64,000 nt of DNA, taken from positions 852,213-916,212 of the forward strand of contig NZ_JAPJBQ010000001.1 in NCBI RefSeq assembly GCF_026421305.1. Direction: 5' to 3'. This document shows positions 9,012 through 18,391 of this stretch, piece by piece (positions within the stretch are counted from its first letter, which is position 1; each line of letters begins with the position of its first letter). The translations under genes and the position numbers were made by a program. The notes under the pieces were generated by a model that worked only from the letters and a program-made list of their open reading frames with translations, was not told where the DNA came from and made no database searches. This stretch comes from Dyella silvae. Lineage in GTDB: Bacteria; Pseudomonadota; Gammaproteobacteria; Xanthomonadales; Rhodanobacteraceae.

Positions 9012-9914
9012 TTAATGGATGACCGTGCCCATGCGATGGAACGCAACGCCCGAGCCAGTCCAGCTCAGCCAGATCAGGAAGGCCTTGCCCGCCAGATTCT
9101 GCTCCGGCAGACAGCCCCACCAGCGGCTATCCGTGCTGTTGTAACGGTTGTCGCCCATGGCCAGATAGCAACCCTGCGGCACCACCAGCGGCACGTGCGG
9201 GTTAGGCAGCGGCGGCGGCACCGCGTAGTTGGGCATGCGGGCCGCCAGATGGTTGACCACGCCGCCCTGACCGTTGGGCAGGTGCTCGTTCCACACCGTG
9301 GCGCCCATCTCCAGCATCAGGCGGGACTCCGCGCGCTTGGGGTCGCCCTCATAGGGACCGATCAGATCAGCAGCCACCGGCTCGCCGTTAACCACCAACT
9401 GGTCCCCATGCATTTCCACGCGATCGCCGGGCATGCCCACGATGCGCTTGATCCAGTTCTGGCTGGGCACCGGCGCATGCGGGTCGGCGCAGCTCTGGTC
9501 GCCACTGCGAACCAGCTTGCCGCCGTCTTCGCACAGATAACCGGGGAAGCGGAACACGATCACATCTCCGCGCTTGGGCTCGCCCAGGCTAAGAAACTTG
9601 TTGTTGAACGCCGGCATGCGCAGGCCGTAGGCGAACTTGTTGACCAGGATGAAGTCGCCCACGTCCAGCGTCGGCATCATCGAGCCGGAGGGGATGCGAA
9701 ACGGTTCTGCCACAAACGAGCGCAGCAGCAATACCACCAGCACTACCGGAAACAGCGAACGGGACCAGTCCACCAGCACCGGCTCGCGCTCTTCCGCGCC
9801 CGCTGCCTCGGCCCTGGCCTTGCGCTTCTTGTGGAAGAACAGGCGGTCCAGGCCCCACACCACGCCGAACAGCACGGTGAGGCCAAGCAGAATCGCCGAA
9901 AAGTCGAAATCCAT
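9012..9914 (-). CDS. lepB: Signal peptidase I (LepB)
   Basis: This enzyme removes signal peptides from proteins exported by Sec and Tat. The 300-residue protein has two N-terminal membrane segments (about 5-22 and 53-69), the catalytic serine S78 in the box IPSGSMMPTL, the general-base lysine K156 in the WIKRIVGMPGDRV box, and the GDNRYNSTDSRWWG box near the C-terminus. The architecture matches E. coli LepB. It lies 50 bases downstream of lepA, in the classical lepA-lepB arrangement. A second, shorter family member lies at 30965. Confidence 0.96.
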   Translation of the reverse strand: MDFDFSAILLGLTVLFGVVWGLDRLFFHKKRKARAEAAGAEEREPVLVDWSRSLFPVVLVVLLLRSFVAEPFRIPSGSMMPTLDVGDFILVNKFAYGLRMPAFNNKFLSLGEPKRGDVIVFRFPGYLCEDGGKLVRSGDQSCADPHAPVPSQNWIKRIVGMPGDRVEMHGDQLVVNGEPVAADLIGPYEGDPKRAESRLMLEMGATVWNEHLPNGQGGVVNHLAARMPNYAVPPPLPNPHVPLVVPQGCYLAMGDNRYNSTDSRWWGCLPEQNLAGKAFLIWLSWTGSGVAFHRMGTVIH

Positions 9915-9964
9915 GCCCTACTCCAAGGTTGCTCGACGAGGGGAACGCCGAATCCACAGGTTTA

Positions 9965-11755
9965 TTATTTGTCCACCTTCAATACGGCAAGGAAGGCTTC
10001 CTGTGGGATCTCCACGCGGCCGACCTGCTTCATGCGCTTTTTGCCTTCTTTCTGCTTCTCGAGCAATTTCTTCTTTCGGCTGACGTCACCGCCATAGCAC
10101 TTGGCCAGTACGTTCTTGCGCAGCGCCTTGACCGTGGAGCGGGCGACGATCTGGGCACCGATGGCGGCCTGGATGGCCACGTCGAACTGCTGGCGGGGGA
10201 TCAGGTCTTTCATGCGCTCGACCAGGTCGCGGCCACGACGCTCGGCATGGACGCGGTGCACGATCAGGCTCAGTGCGTCGACGCGATCGCCATTGATGAG
10301 CACATCCACGCGCACGAACGGGCCGGCCTCGAAGCGCTCGAAGTGGTAATCCATCGAGGCATAACCGCGCGACACCGACTTCAGGCGATCAAAGAAGTCC
10401 AGCACCACCTCGGCCAGCGGCATTTCGTACGTGATCTGCACCTGGGTCGCCAGATACTGAATGGAGCGCTGTACGCCGCGCTTCTCTTCGCACAACGTGA
10501 TGATGTTGCCGATGTAATCAGCCGGCGTGAGGATGCTCGCCACGATGATCGGCTCGCGGATCTCCTCAATGAGATTCGCAGCCGGCAGCTTGGCTGGGTT
10601 GTCCAGCATCATCATCGAACCGTCGCTCTTCACCACTTCGTAGACGACGGTAGGCGCGGTGGTGATGAGGTCGAGGTCGTACTCGCGCTCCAGGCGCTCC
10701 TGCACGATCTCCATGTGGAGCATGCCGAGGAAGCCGCAACGGAAACCGAAGCCCATGGCCTCGGAGCTTTCCGGCTCAAAGAACAGCGCTGCATCATTGA
10801 GGCGAAGCTTGTCGAGCGCTTCGCGCAAAGCGGGATAGTCGTCAGCCGACACCGGGAACAAGCCGGCGAACACGCGTGGCTGCATGGTCTGGAAACCTGA
10901 CAGCGGCTTCGCGGCCGGCTTGCCGGCCAGCGTCAGCGTGTCACCCACTGGTGCGCCATGCACGTCCTTGATCGACGCGGTAATCCAGCCCACCTCGCCC
11001 GGCGAGAGCTTGTCGAGCTTCTTGCGTTTGGGCGTGAACACACCCACTTCGCTCACTTCGTGCGCACGACCGGTCGACATCACCAACAGCTTGTCGCCCG
11101 GCTTGATCTCGCCCTGCACGACGCGCACCAGCGACACAACGCCCAGGTAGTTGTCGAACCAGGAGTCAATGATCAATGCCTGCAGGCGATCCGTGTCGCC
11201 TACTTTCGGTGGCGGGATGCGCGCCACAATGGCTTCCAGCACCTCGATCACGTTCTGGCCGGTCTTGGCGCTAACTGCCACGGCGTCGGTGGCATCAATG
11301 CCAATCACGGCTTCGATCTCGCCCTTCACCTTTTCCGGATCAGCGGTGGGCAGATCGATCTTGTTGAGGACCGGCACCACTTCCAGGCCCATTTCCACCG
11401 CGGTGTAGCAGTTGGCAACGGACTGTGCTTCCACACCCTGGGCTGCATCCACCACCAGCAGCGCCCCTTCACACGCGGCTAGCGAGCGACTCACCTCATA
11501 GGAGAAGTCGACGTGCCCCGGGGTGTCGATGAAATTCAGCTGGTAGGTTTTGCCGTCGCGTGACTTGTAAGGCAGCGACACCGACTGCGCCTTGATCGTG
11601 ATGCCGCGCTCGCGCTCGATCGGATTGTTGTCGAGCACCTGCGCCTCCATCTCGCGTTCGGTCAGTCCACCGCAGATCTGGATGATGCGGTCGGCCAGTG
11701 TCGACTTGCCGTGATCGATGTGGGCGATGATGGAGAAGTTTCGGATCAGTTCCAT
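9965..11755 (-). CDS. lepA: Elongation factor 4 (LepA)
   Basis: LepA is a translational GTPase implicated in ribosome back-translocation and 30S biogenesis. The 596-residue protein starts [19 protein letters not shown], with the G1 motif AHIDHGKS (11-18), followed by DTPGH and NKIDLP motifs and the EF-G-like domains II, III and V. The C-terminal LepA-specific domain ends with the basic [19 protein letters not shown] stretch. Length is exactly typical. It heads the lepA-lepB-DUF4845-rnc-era-recO run. Confidence 0.97.
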   Translation of the reverse strand: MELIRNFSIIAHIDHGKSTLADRIIQICGGLTEREMEAQVLDNNPIERERGITIKAQSVSLPYKSRDGKTYQLNFIDTPGHVDFSYEVSRSLAACEGALLVVDAAQGVEAQSVANCYTAVEMGLEVVPVLNKIDLPTADPEKVKGEIEAVIGIDATDAVAVSAKTGQNVIEVLEAIVARIPPPKVGDTDRLQALIIDSWFDNYLGVVSLVRVVQGEIKPGDKLLVMSTGRAHEVSEVGVFTPKRKKLDKLSPGEVGWITASIKDVHGAPVGDTLTLAGKPAAKPLSGFQTMQPRVFAGLFPVSADDYPALREALDKLRLNDAALFFEPESSEAMGFGFRCGFLGMLHMEIVQERLEREYDLDLITTAPTVVYEVVKSDGSMMMLDNPAKLPAANLIEEIREPIIVASILTPADYIGNIITLCEEKRGVQRSIQYLATQVQITYEMPLAEVVLDFFDRLKSVSRGYASMDYHFERFEAGPFVRVDVLINGDRVDALSLIVHRVHAERRGRDLVERMKDLIPRQQFDVAIQAAIGAQIVARSTVKALRKNVLAKCYGGDVSRKKKLLEKQKEGKKRMKQVGRVEIPQEAFLAVLKVDK

Positions 11756-11899
11756 GGAGCACGCTAGCTGCGTTTACTGCCTTGCGCGGTGCGCGGGCAG
11801 CGTATCGCCGGGGTTGGCAATACGAACCCGGCATTATCGCATGGAACGCTCGGTTGTCGGGCATCGCCGGAAGTTGCCAGCGCTCCCGCCACCATGCCC

Positions 11900-11933
11900 C
11901 GGGACGATGGTGGCCCAAGCGCCCATCGTCCCG
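11900..11933. terminator. Inverted repeat downstream of the Do protease gene
   Basis: An 11-bp perfect stem (11900-11910 with 11923-11933, 12-nt loop) lies about 60 bases beyond the Do protease stop, between it and lepA. No T-run follows on either strand, so it may be a Rho-assisted terminator or an RNA-protecting hairpin rather than a simple intrinsic terminator. Confidence 0.45.
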
Positions 11934-11991
11934 AGGCCGTTGACGGCTGAAAAGACCTGTCGCGGCGCTGCCACGCCGCGCCCTGGGCTCC

Positions 11992-13479
11992 TCAGTCGTC
12001 CTTACCACCCGGCACGGTCAGTCCAATGAAGCCGCTCTGATTGCCGTGCCGTACGAGCAGCAGCACCGTATCGCCCGGCTTGGCGTCCTTGGTCGCCTCG
12101 CGGAACGCCGTGGCACTGCCCACCTTTTGCTGATTCACCATCAGGATCACATCGCCCGGCTGCAGGCCCGCGCGAGCGGCCGCCGCGCCAGTGACGTTAT
12201 TGATGCCCACCCCCTCGCCAGCCTTCAGGCCCAGCTGCTGGCGATCGCCAGCGTCCAGGTCTTGCACGGCGAGGCCGAGTGCGCTGGAGCCGCTGGCAGC
12301 CGCTGCCTTGCCGGTATCAACCGAGGCCAGCACGGCACTCTTGTCGCGGGGCATCTCGCCGACATTGACGTTCACATCCTGCTTCTTGCCATCGCGAAGG
12401 ATCTGCAAGGTCGCTTTGGTACCCGGCGTGGTCTGACCAACCAGCGGCGGCAGATCGGTGGACGAATTGATGCTCTGACCGTTGTAGGCAAGGATGATGT
12501 CACCCGCGTGCAGACCGGCCTTCTCCGCCGGGCCGCCCTTGGTCACTTCGGCTACCGCCGCACCGGATGCGTTGTCCAGCTTGAACGCCTTCACCATGGC
12601 ATCGCTGATTGGCTGCACCATCACGCCGAGCTGGCCACGCGAAACGTAGCCCTTCTCCTTGATTTGCTTGACCACATTCATGGCCACGTCAATCGGAATG
12701 GAGAACGCCACACCCTGGTATCCCCCGGTGTTGGAGTAGATCTGCGAGTTGACGCCGACCACCCGGCCTTGCAGGTCGAACAACGGACCACCCGAATTAC
12801 CGCGATTGATCGGCACGTCGGTCTGGATAAACGAGGTGTAGGGCTGATCCTGGCTACCCAGGTTGCGCCCGACCGCACTGACGATGCCTTGCGTCACGGT
12901 GTAGTCAAAACCAAATGGCGAGCCGATCGCCAACACCCACTGACCCGGCTTCAGCGCGCGCGAGTCACCGATGGTGACGGCCGGCAAACTGCCCTTGGCG
13001 TCCACCTTCAGCAATGCAATGTCGTATTGCGGGTCGCTGCCCACGACCTTGGCCGTCAACGTGCGATGGTCCTGCAGACGCACGGTGACCGTGTCCGCGC
13101 CATCCACCACATGGTTGTTGGTGAGGACATAGCCGTCCCCGGAAATAACGAAGCCCGACCCCAGCGAGGTGCGCTGCTGCTCCTCCGGTGAAGGCACCAT
13201 GGGCATGCCGAAAAAGCGGCGGAACAGCTCCGCCGACGGATCATCACTATCATCGGGCATGTCCGGCATGCCGCGCGCTGCAGCACGTCCCTTGGTCTGC
13301 TTCTTGCCGCTGTACTTGGCCTCGACATGCACCACCGCCGGCGCGTTCTTCTGCACGATGCCGGTGAAATCGGGCAAGCCGGATACGGCGGGCGCAGCAT
13401 TCTGTGCCTGTACACCGCCAGCCAACACCAGGCTCATCAGGACGGCGCACGACAGCGTGCGCAAAACGAGTCGATTCAT
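11992..13479 (-). CDS. degP: Do-family periplasmic serine protease (DegP/MucD-like)
   Basis: This is a periplasmic protease and chaperone that degrades misfolded envelope proteins. The 495-residue protein has a signal peptide (about 1-25, ending VQAQ), a trypsin-like domain with the triad H123 (TNNHVV), D153 (YDIALLK) and S229 (RGNSGGPL), and two PDZ domains. The start at 13479 is set by an excellent GGAGGA ribosome-binding site 5 bases upstream. The gene follows rpoE-rseA by 125 bases. It is the expected effector of the sigma-E response and is probably co-transcribed with it. No separate sigma-E promoter was seen in the gap. Confidence 0.95.
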   Translation of the reverse strand: MNRLVLRTLSCAVLMSLVLAGGVQAQNAAPAVSGLPDFTGIVQKNAPAVVHVEAKYSGKKQTKGRAAARGMPDMPDDSDDPSAELFRRFFGMPMVPSPEEQQRTSLGSGFVISGDGYVLTNNHVVDGADTVTVRLQDHRTLTAKVVGSDPQYDIALLKVDAKGSLPAVTIGDSRALKPGQWVLAIGSPFGFDYTVTQGIVSAVGRNLGSQDQPYTSFIQTDVPINRGNSGGPLFDLQGRVVGVNSQIYSNTGGYQGVAFSIPIDVAMNVVKQIKEKGYVSRGQLGVMVQPISDAMVKAFKLDNASGAAVAEVTKGGPAEKAGLHAGDIILAYNGQSINSSTDLPPLVGQTTPGTKATLQILRDGKKQDVNVNVGEMPRDKSAVLASVDTGKAAAASGSSALGLAVQDLDAGDRQQLGLKAGEGVGINNVTGAAAARAGLQPGDVILMVNQQKVGSATAFREATKDAKPGDTVLLLVRHGNQSGFIGLTVPGGKDD

Positions 13480-13604
13480 GCATTCCTCCATGGGTACGTC
13501 AGGCGCATCCATACAAGCCCGCGACGCGGACTTGCATGAATGATTGGCAAGGGAAACAGATCAGGCAATAAAGCAAGCCGCGGGAATAGACACACGGCTA
13601 CGCG

Positions 13605-14255
13605 TCACTGAGCGTTGGCGGGGGCCTGTGCAGCTTGCTGCTGTTCGGGGTGAATCAACAACAGATAACTGCCGTCGCCATTGTTCACGGGATACCGCGC
13701 CACACGATAAGGGGTCAGACTGTTGCGCGAATACAGCAGCGTGCTGTTGTCGCCCTCCAGCGTCGCGGATGCCTGCTGGCTCAGCTTGTAGGGAGAGTCG
13801 GCATACGCATTGACCCACGGCGGCGCCACCGCCGGCACATCCTGGTGGGCCGCCACCTGGATGCCGCTACCAGGCGTCGCCGCAACGGAGGTTGCAGAGG
13901 CCACCTGAGGCCCAGCACGATCCGCGCTCGGTCCTGCGGGCTGAGCCACCATGAGGGCAGCGACCGCCACGCTGGCGGCAATAGCGCCACCCGCCGACCA
14001 GTGCAGCCAGTGCCGGCGTTTGCCATGAGCCACCGCGCCTTCCTGCTCGATCGCCTGCATCACGCGGGCAGCGAAGCCCTCTGAGGCCTGCGGCGGAAGC
14101 TGGCGACGCAAGCCATCACGGGCTACGTGATAGCGCGACCAGGCCTCCTGCAGCGAGACATCGTGGTCGAGCCGGCGCATCAGGAAGCGCAGCTCTTCCT
14201 TCGACAGCTCGCCGTCCATGCCTGCAGAAAGGTTTTCGCGTTGGGTATCTGTCAT
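13605..14255 (-). CDS. rseA: Anti-sigma factor RseA-like protein
   Basis: RseA holds RpoE inactive at the inner membrane until regulated proteolysis releases it. The 216-residue protein has the N-terminal RseA domain (about 1-72) with the SAGMDGELSKEE start typical of the family, one membrane segment at about 86-105, and a periplasmic C-terminal region. Its ATG overlaps the rpoE TGA by 4 bases, which would keep sigma and anti-sigma in balance. There is no rseB between this gene and the Do protease gene; instead the protease follows directly. Confidence 0.93.
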   Translation of the reverse strand: MTDTQRENLSAGMDGELSKEELRFLMRRLDHDVSLQEAWSRYHVARDGLRRQLPPQASEGFAARVMQAIEQEGAVAHGKRRHWLHWSAGGAIAASVAVAALMVAQPAGPSADRAGPQVASATSVAATPGSGIQVAAHQDVPAVAPPWVNAYADSPYKLSQQASATLEGDNSTLLYSRNSLTPYRVARYPVNNGDGSYLLLIHPEQQQAAQAPANAQ

Positions 14256-14848
14256 GGGGTTTTGTCCTCGCGGTCGGACAACAGTGGCCGCAGTTTCTCA
14301 TCGATAGCTTCGCGCGCCCGAAAAATACGTGAACGTACCGTACCGATCGGACAGCCCATCGCCTCAGCGATTTCCTCATAGCTGAGGCCGTCCACTTCAC
14401 GCAAGGTGATCGCGGTCCGCAATTCCTCAGGCAGCGATTGGACAGTGGAAAATACGGTTTGTTCAATTTCTTGCCGCATGAGTTCGCGCTCGGGGGTGGC
14501 GCTCTCCTGCATACGATCTGCCCCGGGTATAAATGCGGCATCGTCAATGGCGATGTCGTCCGCCGGCGGGCGGCGCCCCATCGCCACCAGATGGTTCTTG
14601 GCGGTATTCACGGCAATTTTGTACAGCCAAGTATAGAAAGCACTTTCGCCACGGAACGAGCCAATCGCCCTCCATGCCCTGATAAAGGCCTCCTGGGCAA
14701 TGTCTTCACACTCGCTGTGGTTCTTCACATAACGGGAAACCAGCCCCACGACCTTGTGCTGGTACTTGCGCACCAGCAGGTCAAAGGCCCGCTTGTCCCC
14801 TTGTTGGACGCGCTCGACCAGCGCACTGTCCAGTTCGTTTTCGCCCAT
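14252..14848 (-). CDS. rpoE: RNA polymerase sigma-E factor RpoE
   Basis: This is an extracytoplasmic-function sigma factor for the envelope stress response. The 198-residue form starts MGENELDSALVERVQQGDK, with sigma region 2 (including the YKIAVNTAKNHL stretch) and region 4 (LREVDGLSYEEIAEAMGC). I chose the ATG at 14848 because a GAAGGAG ribosome-binding site lies 9 bases upstream; longer starts at 14857 and 14878 have none at useful spacing. A near-consensus sigma-E promoter lies 66 bases upstream, so the gene is probably autoregulated. It overlaps rseA by 4 bases. Confidence 0.96.
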   Translation of the reverse strand: MGENELDSALVERVQQGDKRAFDLLVRKYQHKVVGLVSRYVKNHSECEDIAQEAFIRAWRAIGSFRGESAFYTWLYKIAVNTAKNHLVAMGRRPPADDIAIDDAAFIPGADRMQESATPERELMRQEIEQTVFSTVQSLPEELRTAITLREVDGLSYEEIAEAMGCPIGTVRSRIFRAREAIDEKLRPLLSDREDKTP

Positions 14849-14857
14849 CCGGGCCAT

Positions 14858-14864
14858 CTCCTTC
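14858..14864 (-). promoter_or_regulatory. Ribosome-binding site that fixes the rpoE start
   Basis: GAAGGAG on the minus strand ends 9 bases before the ATG at 14848. It abuts the earlier in-frame ATG at 14857, which argues against that earlier start. Confidence 0.75.
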
Positions 14865-14913
14865 GTCGATGCTGCCACGCGCCTCGGGATGCCTAAGGAT
14901 GTGAGCGGATTGC

Positions 14914-14940
14914 TCAGACAAGAACAATGCCTCCTAGTTC
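14914..14940 (-). promoter_or_regulatory. Sigma-E type promoter for the rpoE operon
   Basis: On the minus strand, GAACTA (14940-14935) is separated by 16 bases from TCTGA (14918-14914). This matches the sigma-E consensus GAACTT-N16-TCTGA at all but one position. It lies 66 bases before the rpoE start and fits the autoregulated rpoE promoters known in other gammaproteobacteria. Confidence 0.75.
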
Positions 14941-15131
14941 AGCATGACGGCTTGCGTTTACCAACCCCAGTTGGGGAGTGCGCCTAATGGCGACACTATC
15001 AAGGGAAAACGCACGAATGCGAAAGAGGCGCACCGCCCCTTGCCAAGCCGCTTACTGCCCCCTGGGCGCAGCCAACGGGCGCATCAGGCGCCCTTCACCA
15101 GAAGTATGGGGGCCATATGGGCCCATGCAAG

Positions 15132-17693
15132 TCAGGCGGCTGTCCCGCTGACGCCACTCAGCATGCGCTGGCGCTCCTGCAGCAACTTTTCGAAGGCCGG
15201 CTGTGGTAGAGGACGGCAGAACAGGTAGCCCTGCAACTCATCACACTGATTGTTACGCAGGAACTCCATATGGGGTTCGGTCTCCACACCCTCGGCCACC
15301 ACCCCACGATTCAGTCGATGAGCCATTTCGATGGTCGCTCGAACGATGGCTTCGTCATCCGGATCAACGCCGATGTTGCGCACGAAGCTCTGGTCAATCT
15401 TGATGCGGTCGGCCGGCAGCTTGCGCAAATAGTCCAGCGACGCGGCGCCCGTACCGAAGTCGTCGATAGCGATGCGGCAACCCAACCGGTGCAGGCCCTG
15501 AAGGTTCTCCACCAGATTGGGGGCAGCCTTGATGCTGATGCTCTCGGTCACCTCCATTTCCAGCAGATTGGCATCCAGTCCGCTCTCGTCGAGCGCCGAG
15601 GCGACGATCTCCAGCAGGTTGGGCTGCATCAACTGCACCGCCGACAGGTTGACACCCAGGCGCAGGCCCAGCCCGAAGCGGCGCTCCCATTCCTGGGCAT
15701 GGCGGCACGCGGTACGCAGCACCCATTCGCCGATGGAGACAATCAGCCCCGTTTCCTCAGCCAGAGGAATAAAGAACCCGGGCCCGATAAAGCCAAGCTC
15801 GGGATGCTCCCAGCGCACCAATGCCTCCATGCCGACGATGTCCTCTGTCACCGCGTCGACCTGCGGCTGATAGAACACACGCAGCTCGCCTTTGTGTTCG
15901 GCGTGGCGCAGGCCGGATTTCAGGGCGAGGTTTTGCTGTTGCGACTGATCGGCCCGTCCTTCAAAGATCTGGTAGTTGTTGCGCCCCAGGCTCTTTGCCG
16001 CATACATCGCTTCATCGGCGTGCTTGAGCAGGGTCTCGGCATCGGGCGCGTCGTCGGGGAAGAAGCTCACGCCGATGGATGCAGTGACCTGCAGCTCGGT
16101 GCCGTCGTCGATGCGCAACGGTGCGCCCATGACTTGCACGATCTTCTCGGCGATCCGCAGCACGTCTTCGTTCTTGACGATGTGGCGCAGGATCACCACG
16201 AATTCGTCGCCCGCATAGCGAGCCACGGTGTCCGAAGCGCGCACGGTGCCGCGCAGCCGTTGCGTGGTGGTGAGCAGTACCTGATCGCCTACCGCATGAC
16301 CCAGGGTGTCATTAATGGTCTTGAAGCGATCCAGGTCGACAAACAGCAGTGCAAACGATTCGCCCGTGCGGTTGGCCTCGCGGATCACCGTATCCAGGCG
16401 ATCGTTGAACAGCAGGCGGTTGGGCAACCCCGTGAGTGCGTCAAGCAAACCTTCCGCGCGACCCTGCTCGCGAGTGTGGCGCAGTTCGAGGGCATGGGCA
16501 AAACGCGATGCCGCACAACGCAGCACTGGCTGCACGATATCCAGCGACGGCAGCGGCTGACGCGTTCCGATCAACAATGCGCCAAGCACGGTGCGCCGCT
16601 CATCCTGTAGCGGCCAACCGGCGAAACCGGCCAGCCCAAGCTGTGCAAGCAAGGGATCCATCGGCGCCAGCCGGGCGGCATCCGCCTGATGCAACATGGC
16701 CTGCCCCGAAAGCACCAGGCGCAACGAACTTTGCAGGTGGGGTCCTGGCCACAGCTGCTCGTCACCGCGCCAATACTGCACCAACTGAATCGGCGAACCG
16801 GCTTCGTCTGGCCGTGATGACCACACAGCCACGTAGTCCAGCCCCATCTCTTCGTAGAGCATGCGAGCCGCGGCCGCCATACCTTCATCGCCGCTGCCCG
16901 AGCCGAACATACGCGCAAGCAGGCCGAGGGCGATCTCCGCACGCACGCCGGCGCGATCGCTACGGAAGACAAGTGCCACGGCATCACGGCCGGCGTGGCG
17001 CACGGCACGCGCACTCGCCTCGCCGCTATCCACGCCGCGCACTGAGCGACGCCGCCCGGGATACCAGCGACGCGCACCCTCAGCGATCACCTGCTCAACA
17101 CTGACGTCGGCAAAGCTGAGAATTTCCTGCAACGGACGGCCACGTAACTCGTGATCACCCAAGCCGCTGTTACGCGCCAGCGTCGGGCTGTACTCGACCA
17201 CGCGCCCGCGAGCCGGGTCGACGATCAACCATTCCCGCTCGGCTTCCTCAAACGCAAAGCGATAGTCGCTCTCTCCCGGTACCACGAGTTCGCCCGCAGT
17301 CGCGCCGGGGCGTGCCGCGACGCGCTGCATGCGTTGCCAGCGTGGCAGTAGCTCGTGTTCGATCTGCGAACCGTATAACCAGTCGGCAATGCCTGCAGGC
17401 AGCACGTTGGGCTTCAGTACGGCCGTATCGTCCAGTACGGCAATGACCGGCGCGACTGCGCAAGCCGGCAAGCTACGCAGCACCTCCATGCCGGCCATCG
17501 CCTCGCGGCCATCGCCATCAAACACCATGATGATCAGCGCCAGCGGCGGCCTGCCCTCCAGCAGGATGCCCGCATGAGTGGCATCGCGGGCGGAATGCAC
17601 CACGAAATGCCCATCGCGCTCAAACGTATCGAACAAGGCCCGGCGCAGCTCACGCTGTGCCGCCACGACGAGAATGCCAGCAGGACTTGCCAT
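15132..17693 (-). CDS. Multi-domain GGDEF-EAL cyclic-di-GMP enzyme
   Basis: This 853-residue cytoplasmic protein has, in order, a receiver-like fold without clear phosphorylation residues (about 1-125), a PAS-like region (145-245), a GAF-like region (250-400), a GGDEF domain (about 410-575) and an EAL domain (about 595-845). The active-site loop reads AGDEF (494-498) rather than GGDEF, a variant active in other proteins. An inhibitory-site RxxD is present at 485-488. The EAL domain keeps E623 in the EALVRW motif, IDDFGTG and EGVET, so phosphodiesterase activity is likely. No membrane segments are seen. The ATG lies one base after the stop of the upstream small gene, so the two are coupled. 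Confidence 0.92.
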   Translation of the reverse strand: MASPAGILVVAAQRELRRALFDTFERDGHFVVHSARDATHAGILLEGRPPLALIIMVFDGDGREAMAGMEVLRSLPACAVAPVIAVLDDTAVLKPNVLPAGIADWLYGSQIEHELLPRWQRMQRVAARPGATAGELVVPGESDYRFAFEEAEREWLIVDPARGRVVEYSPTLARNSGLGDHELRGRPLQEILSFADVSVEQVIAEGARRWYPGRRRSVRGVDSGEASARAVRHAGRDAVALVFRSDRAGVRAEIALGLLARMFGSGSGDEGMAAAARMLYEEMGLDYVAVWSSRPDEAGSPIQLVQYWRGDEQLWPGPHLQSSLRLVLSGQAMLHQADAARLAPMDPLLAQLGLAGFAGWPLQDERRTVLGALLIGTRQPLPSLDIVQPVLRCAASRFAHALELRHTREQGRAEGLLDALTGLPNRLLFNDRLDTVIREANRTGESFALLFVDLDRFKTINDTLGHAVGDQVLLTTTQRLRGTVRASDTVARYAGDEFVVILRHIVKNEDVLRIAEKIVQVMGAPLRIDDGTELQVTASIGVSFFPDDAPDAETLLKHADEAMYAAKSLGRNNYQIFEGRADQSQQQNLALKSGLRHAEHKGELRVFYQPQVDAVTEDIVGMEALVRWEHPELGFIGPGFFIPLAEETGLIVSIGEWVLRTACRHAQEWERRFGLGLRLGVNLSAVQLMQPNLLEIVASALDESGLDANLLEMEVTESISIKAAPNLVENLQGLHRLGCRIAIDDFGTGAASLDYLRKLPADRIKIDQSFVRNIGVDPDDEAIVRATIEMAHRLNRGVVAEGVETEPHMEFLRNNQCDELQGYLFCRPLPQPAFEKLLQERQRMLSGVSGTAA

Positions 17694-17694
17694 G

Positions 17695-18189
17695 TCAGAG
17701 CATCCACCGGCCGTCGCGAAGACGTGGGCGCTGCGCAGGCTTGGGCTGGCAGCTCAAACGTACGAGCACGTCGTTGAAGCTGGTCAGCAGGGCATCCGGT
17801 GGATCGAGCATCACCACGCGACGAACATGACCCGCCGTGGCCCGTGCCAGCTGCCTCAGCAGGGTGGCATCAGCCATGGGTAAAGGCGCCGGCAAACGCT
17901 GCAGCAGGTACACGCCGAAATGATTGCTCTGCAACATATAACGCAGCGCAATATTCAGACGCTGCGAGCCAGGCAGCCCAATGTGCTCCTCGCGAAGGTT
18001 GCCAAGCCCCCCTTCCGGGGTCCACAGATAGACCGCCTGACCACTACGCCGGACCAGGGGGCGGAGTTGCCCGACCAGGCCCACTTCCTCGCCTCCCTCG
18101 AGCGCAAGCAAATTGCTGCGCGCAGCCAGGATGCGCTCCAGGATCTCGGCGCCAGCCTGGCTGGCGGGGGACGCGATAGGGGTACTCAT
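17695..18189 (-). CDS. Small protein resembling the N-terminal domain of certain AAA ATPases
   Basis: I do not recognise a named family with certainty. The 164-residue protein has no signal peptide or membrane segment. Its pattern is an early hydrophobic strand with Glu (ARSNLLALEGGEE), then VYLWTPEGGLGNL, later FGVYLLQRLPAPL, a helix with RQLARATAGHVRR, and VVMLDPPDALL. This resembles the domain that precedes the ATPase module in some bacterial AAA proteins (ARYPLIYI... VYVWS... GL... VVLLSP). Here there is no Walker motif, so it would be a stand-alone version. It is translationally coupled to the GGDEF-EAL gene (stop and start one base apart), which suggests a regulatory partner. The family link is inference. 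Confidence 0.75.
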   Translation of the reverse strand: MSTPIASPASQAGAEILERILAARSNLLALEGGEEVGLVGQLRPLVRRSGQAVYLWTPEGGLGNLREEHIGLPGSQRLNIALRYMLQSNHFGVYLLQRLPAPLPMADATLLRQLARATAGHVRRVVMLDPPDALLTSFNDVLVRLSCQPKPAQRPRLRDGRWML

Positions 18190-18391
18190 TCGGGCTTAAA
18201 TTACGTGGTTCGGGTGCGTTCGCCTAGGGAGAAGGCAAGCCTCGCCGGAATCCGCGCCGCATTTCATGCGGCAGCGCACAGGACGCGGTTTTACGGGACA
18301 TTCATGGTTGGGCGGAACATACGCGCCCGTCTCGCAATCCTCGCTACGGAAAGGTATGGTGCGAAGCTTCCCGGTCACCATCTTTATCCCC

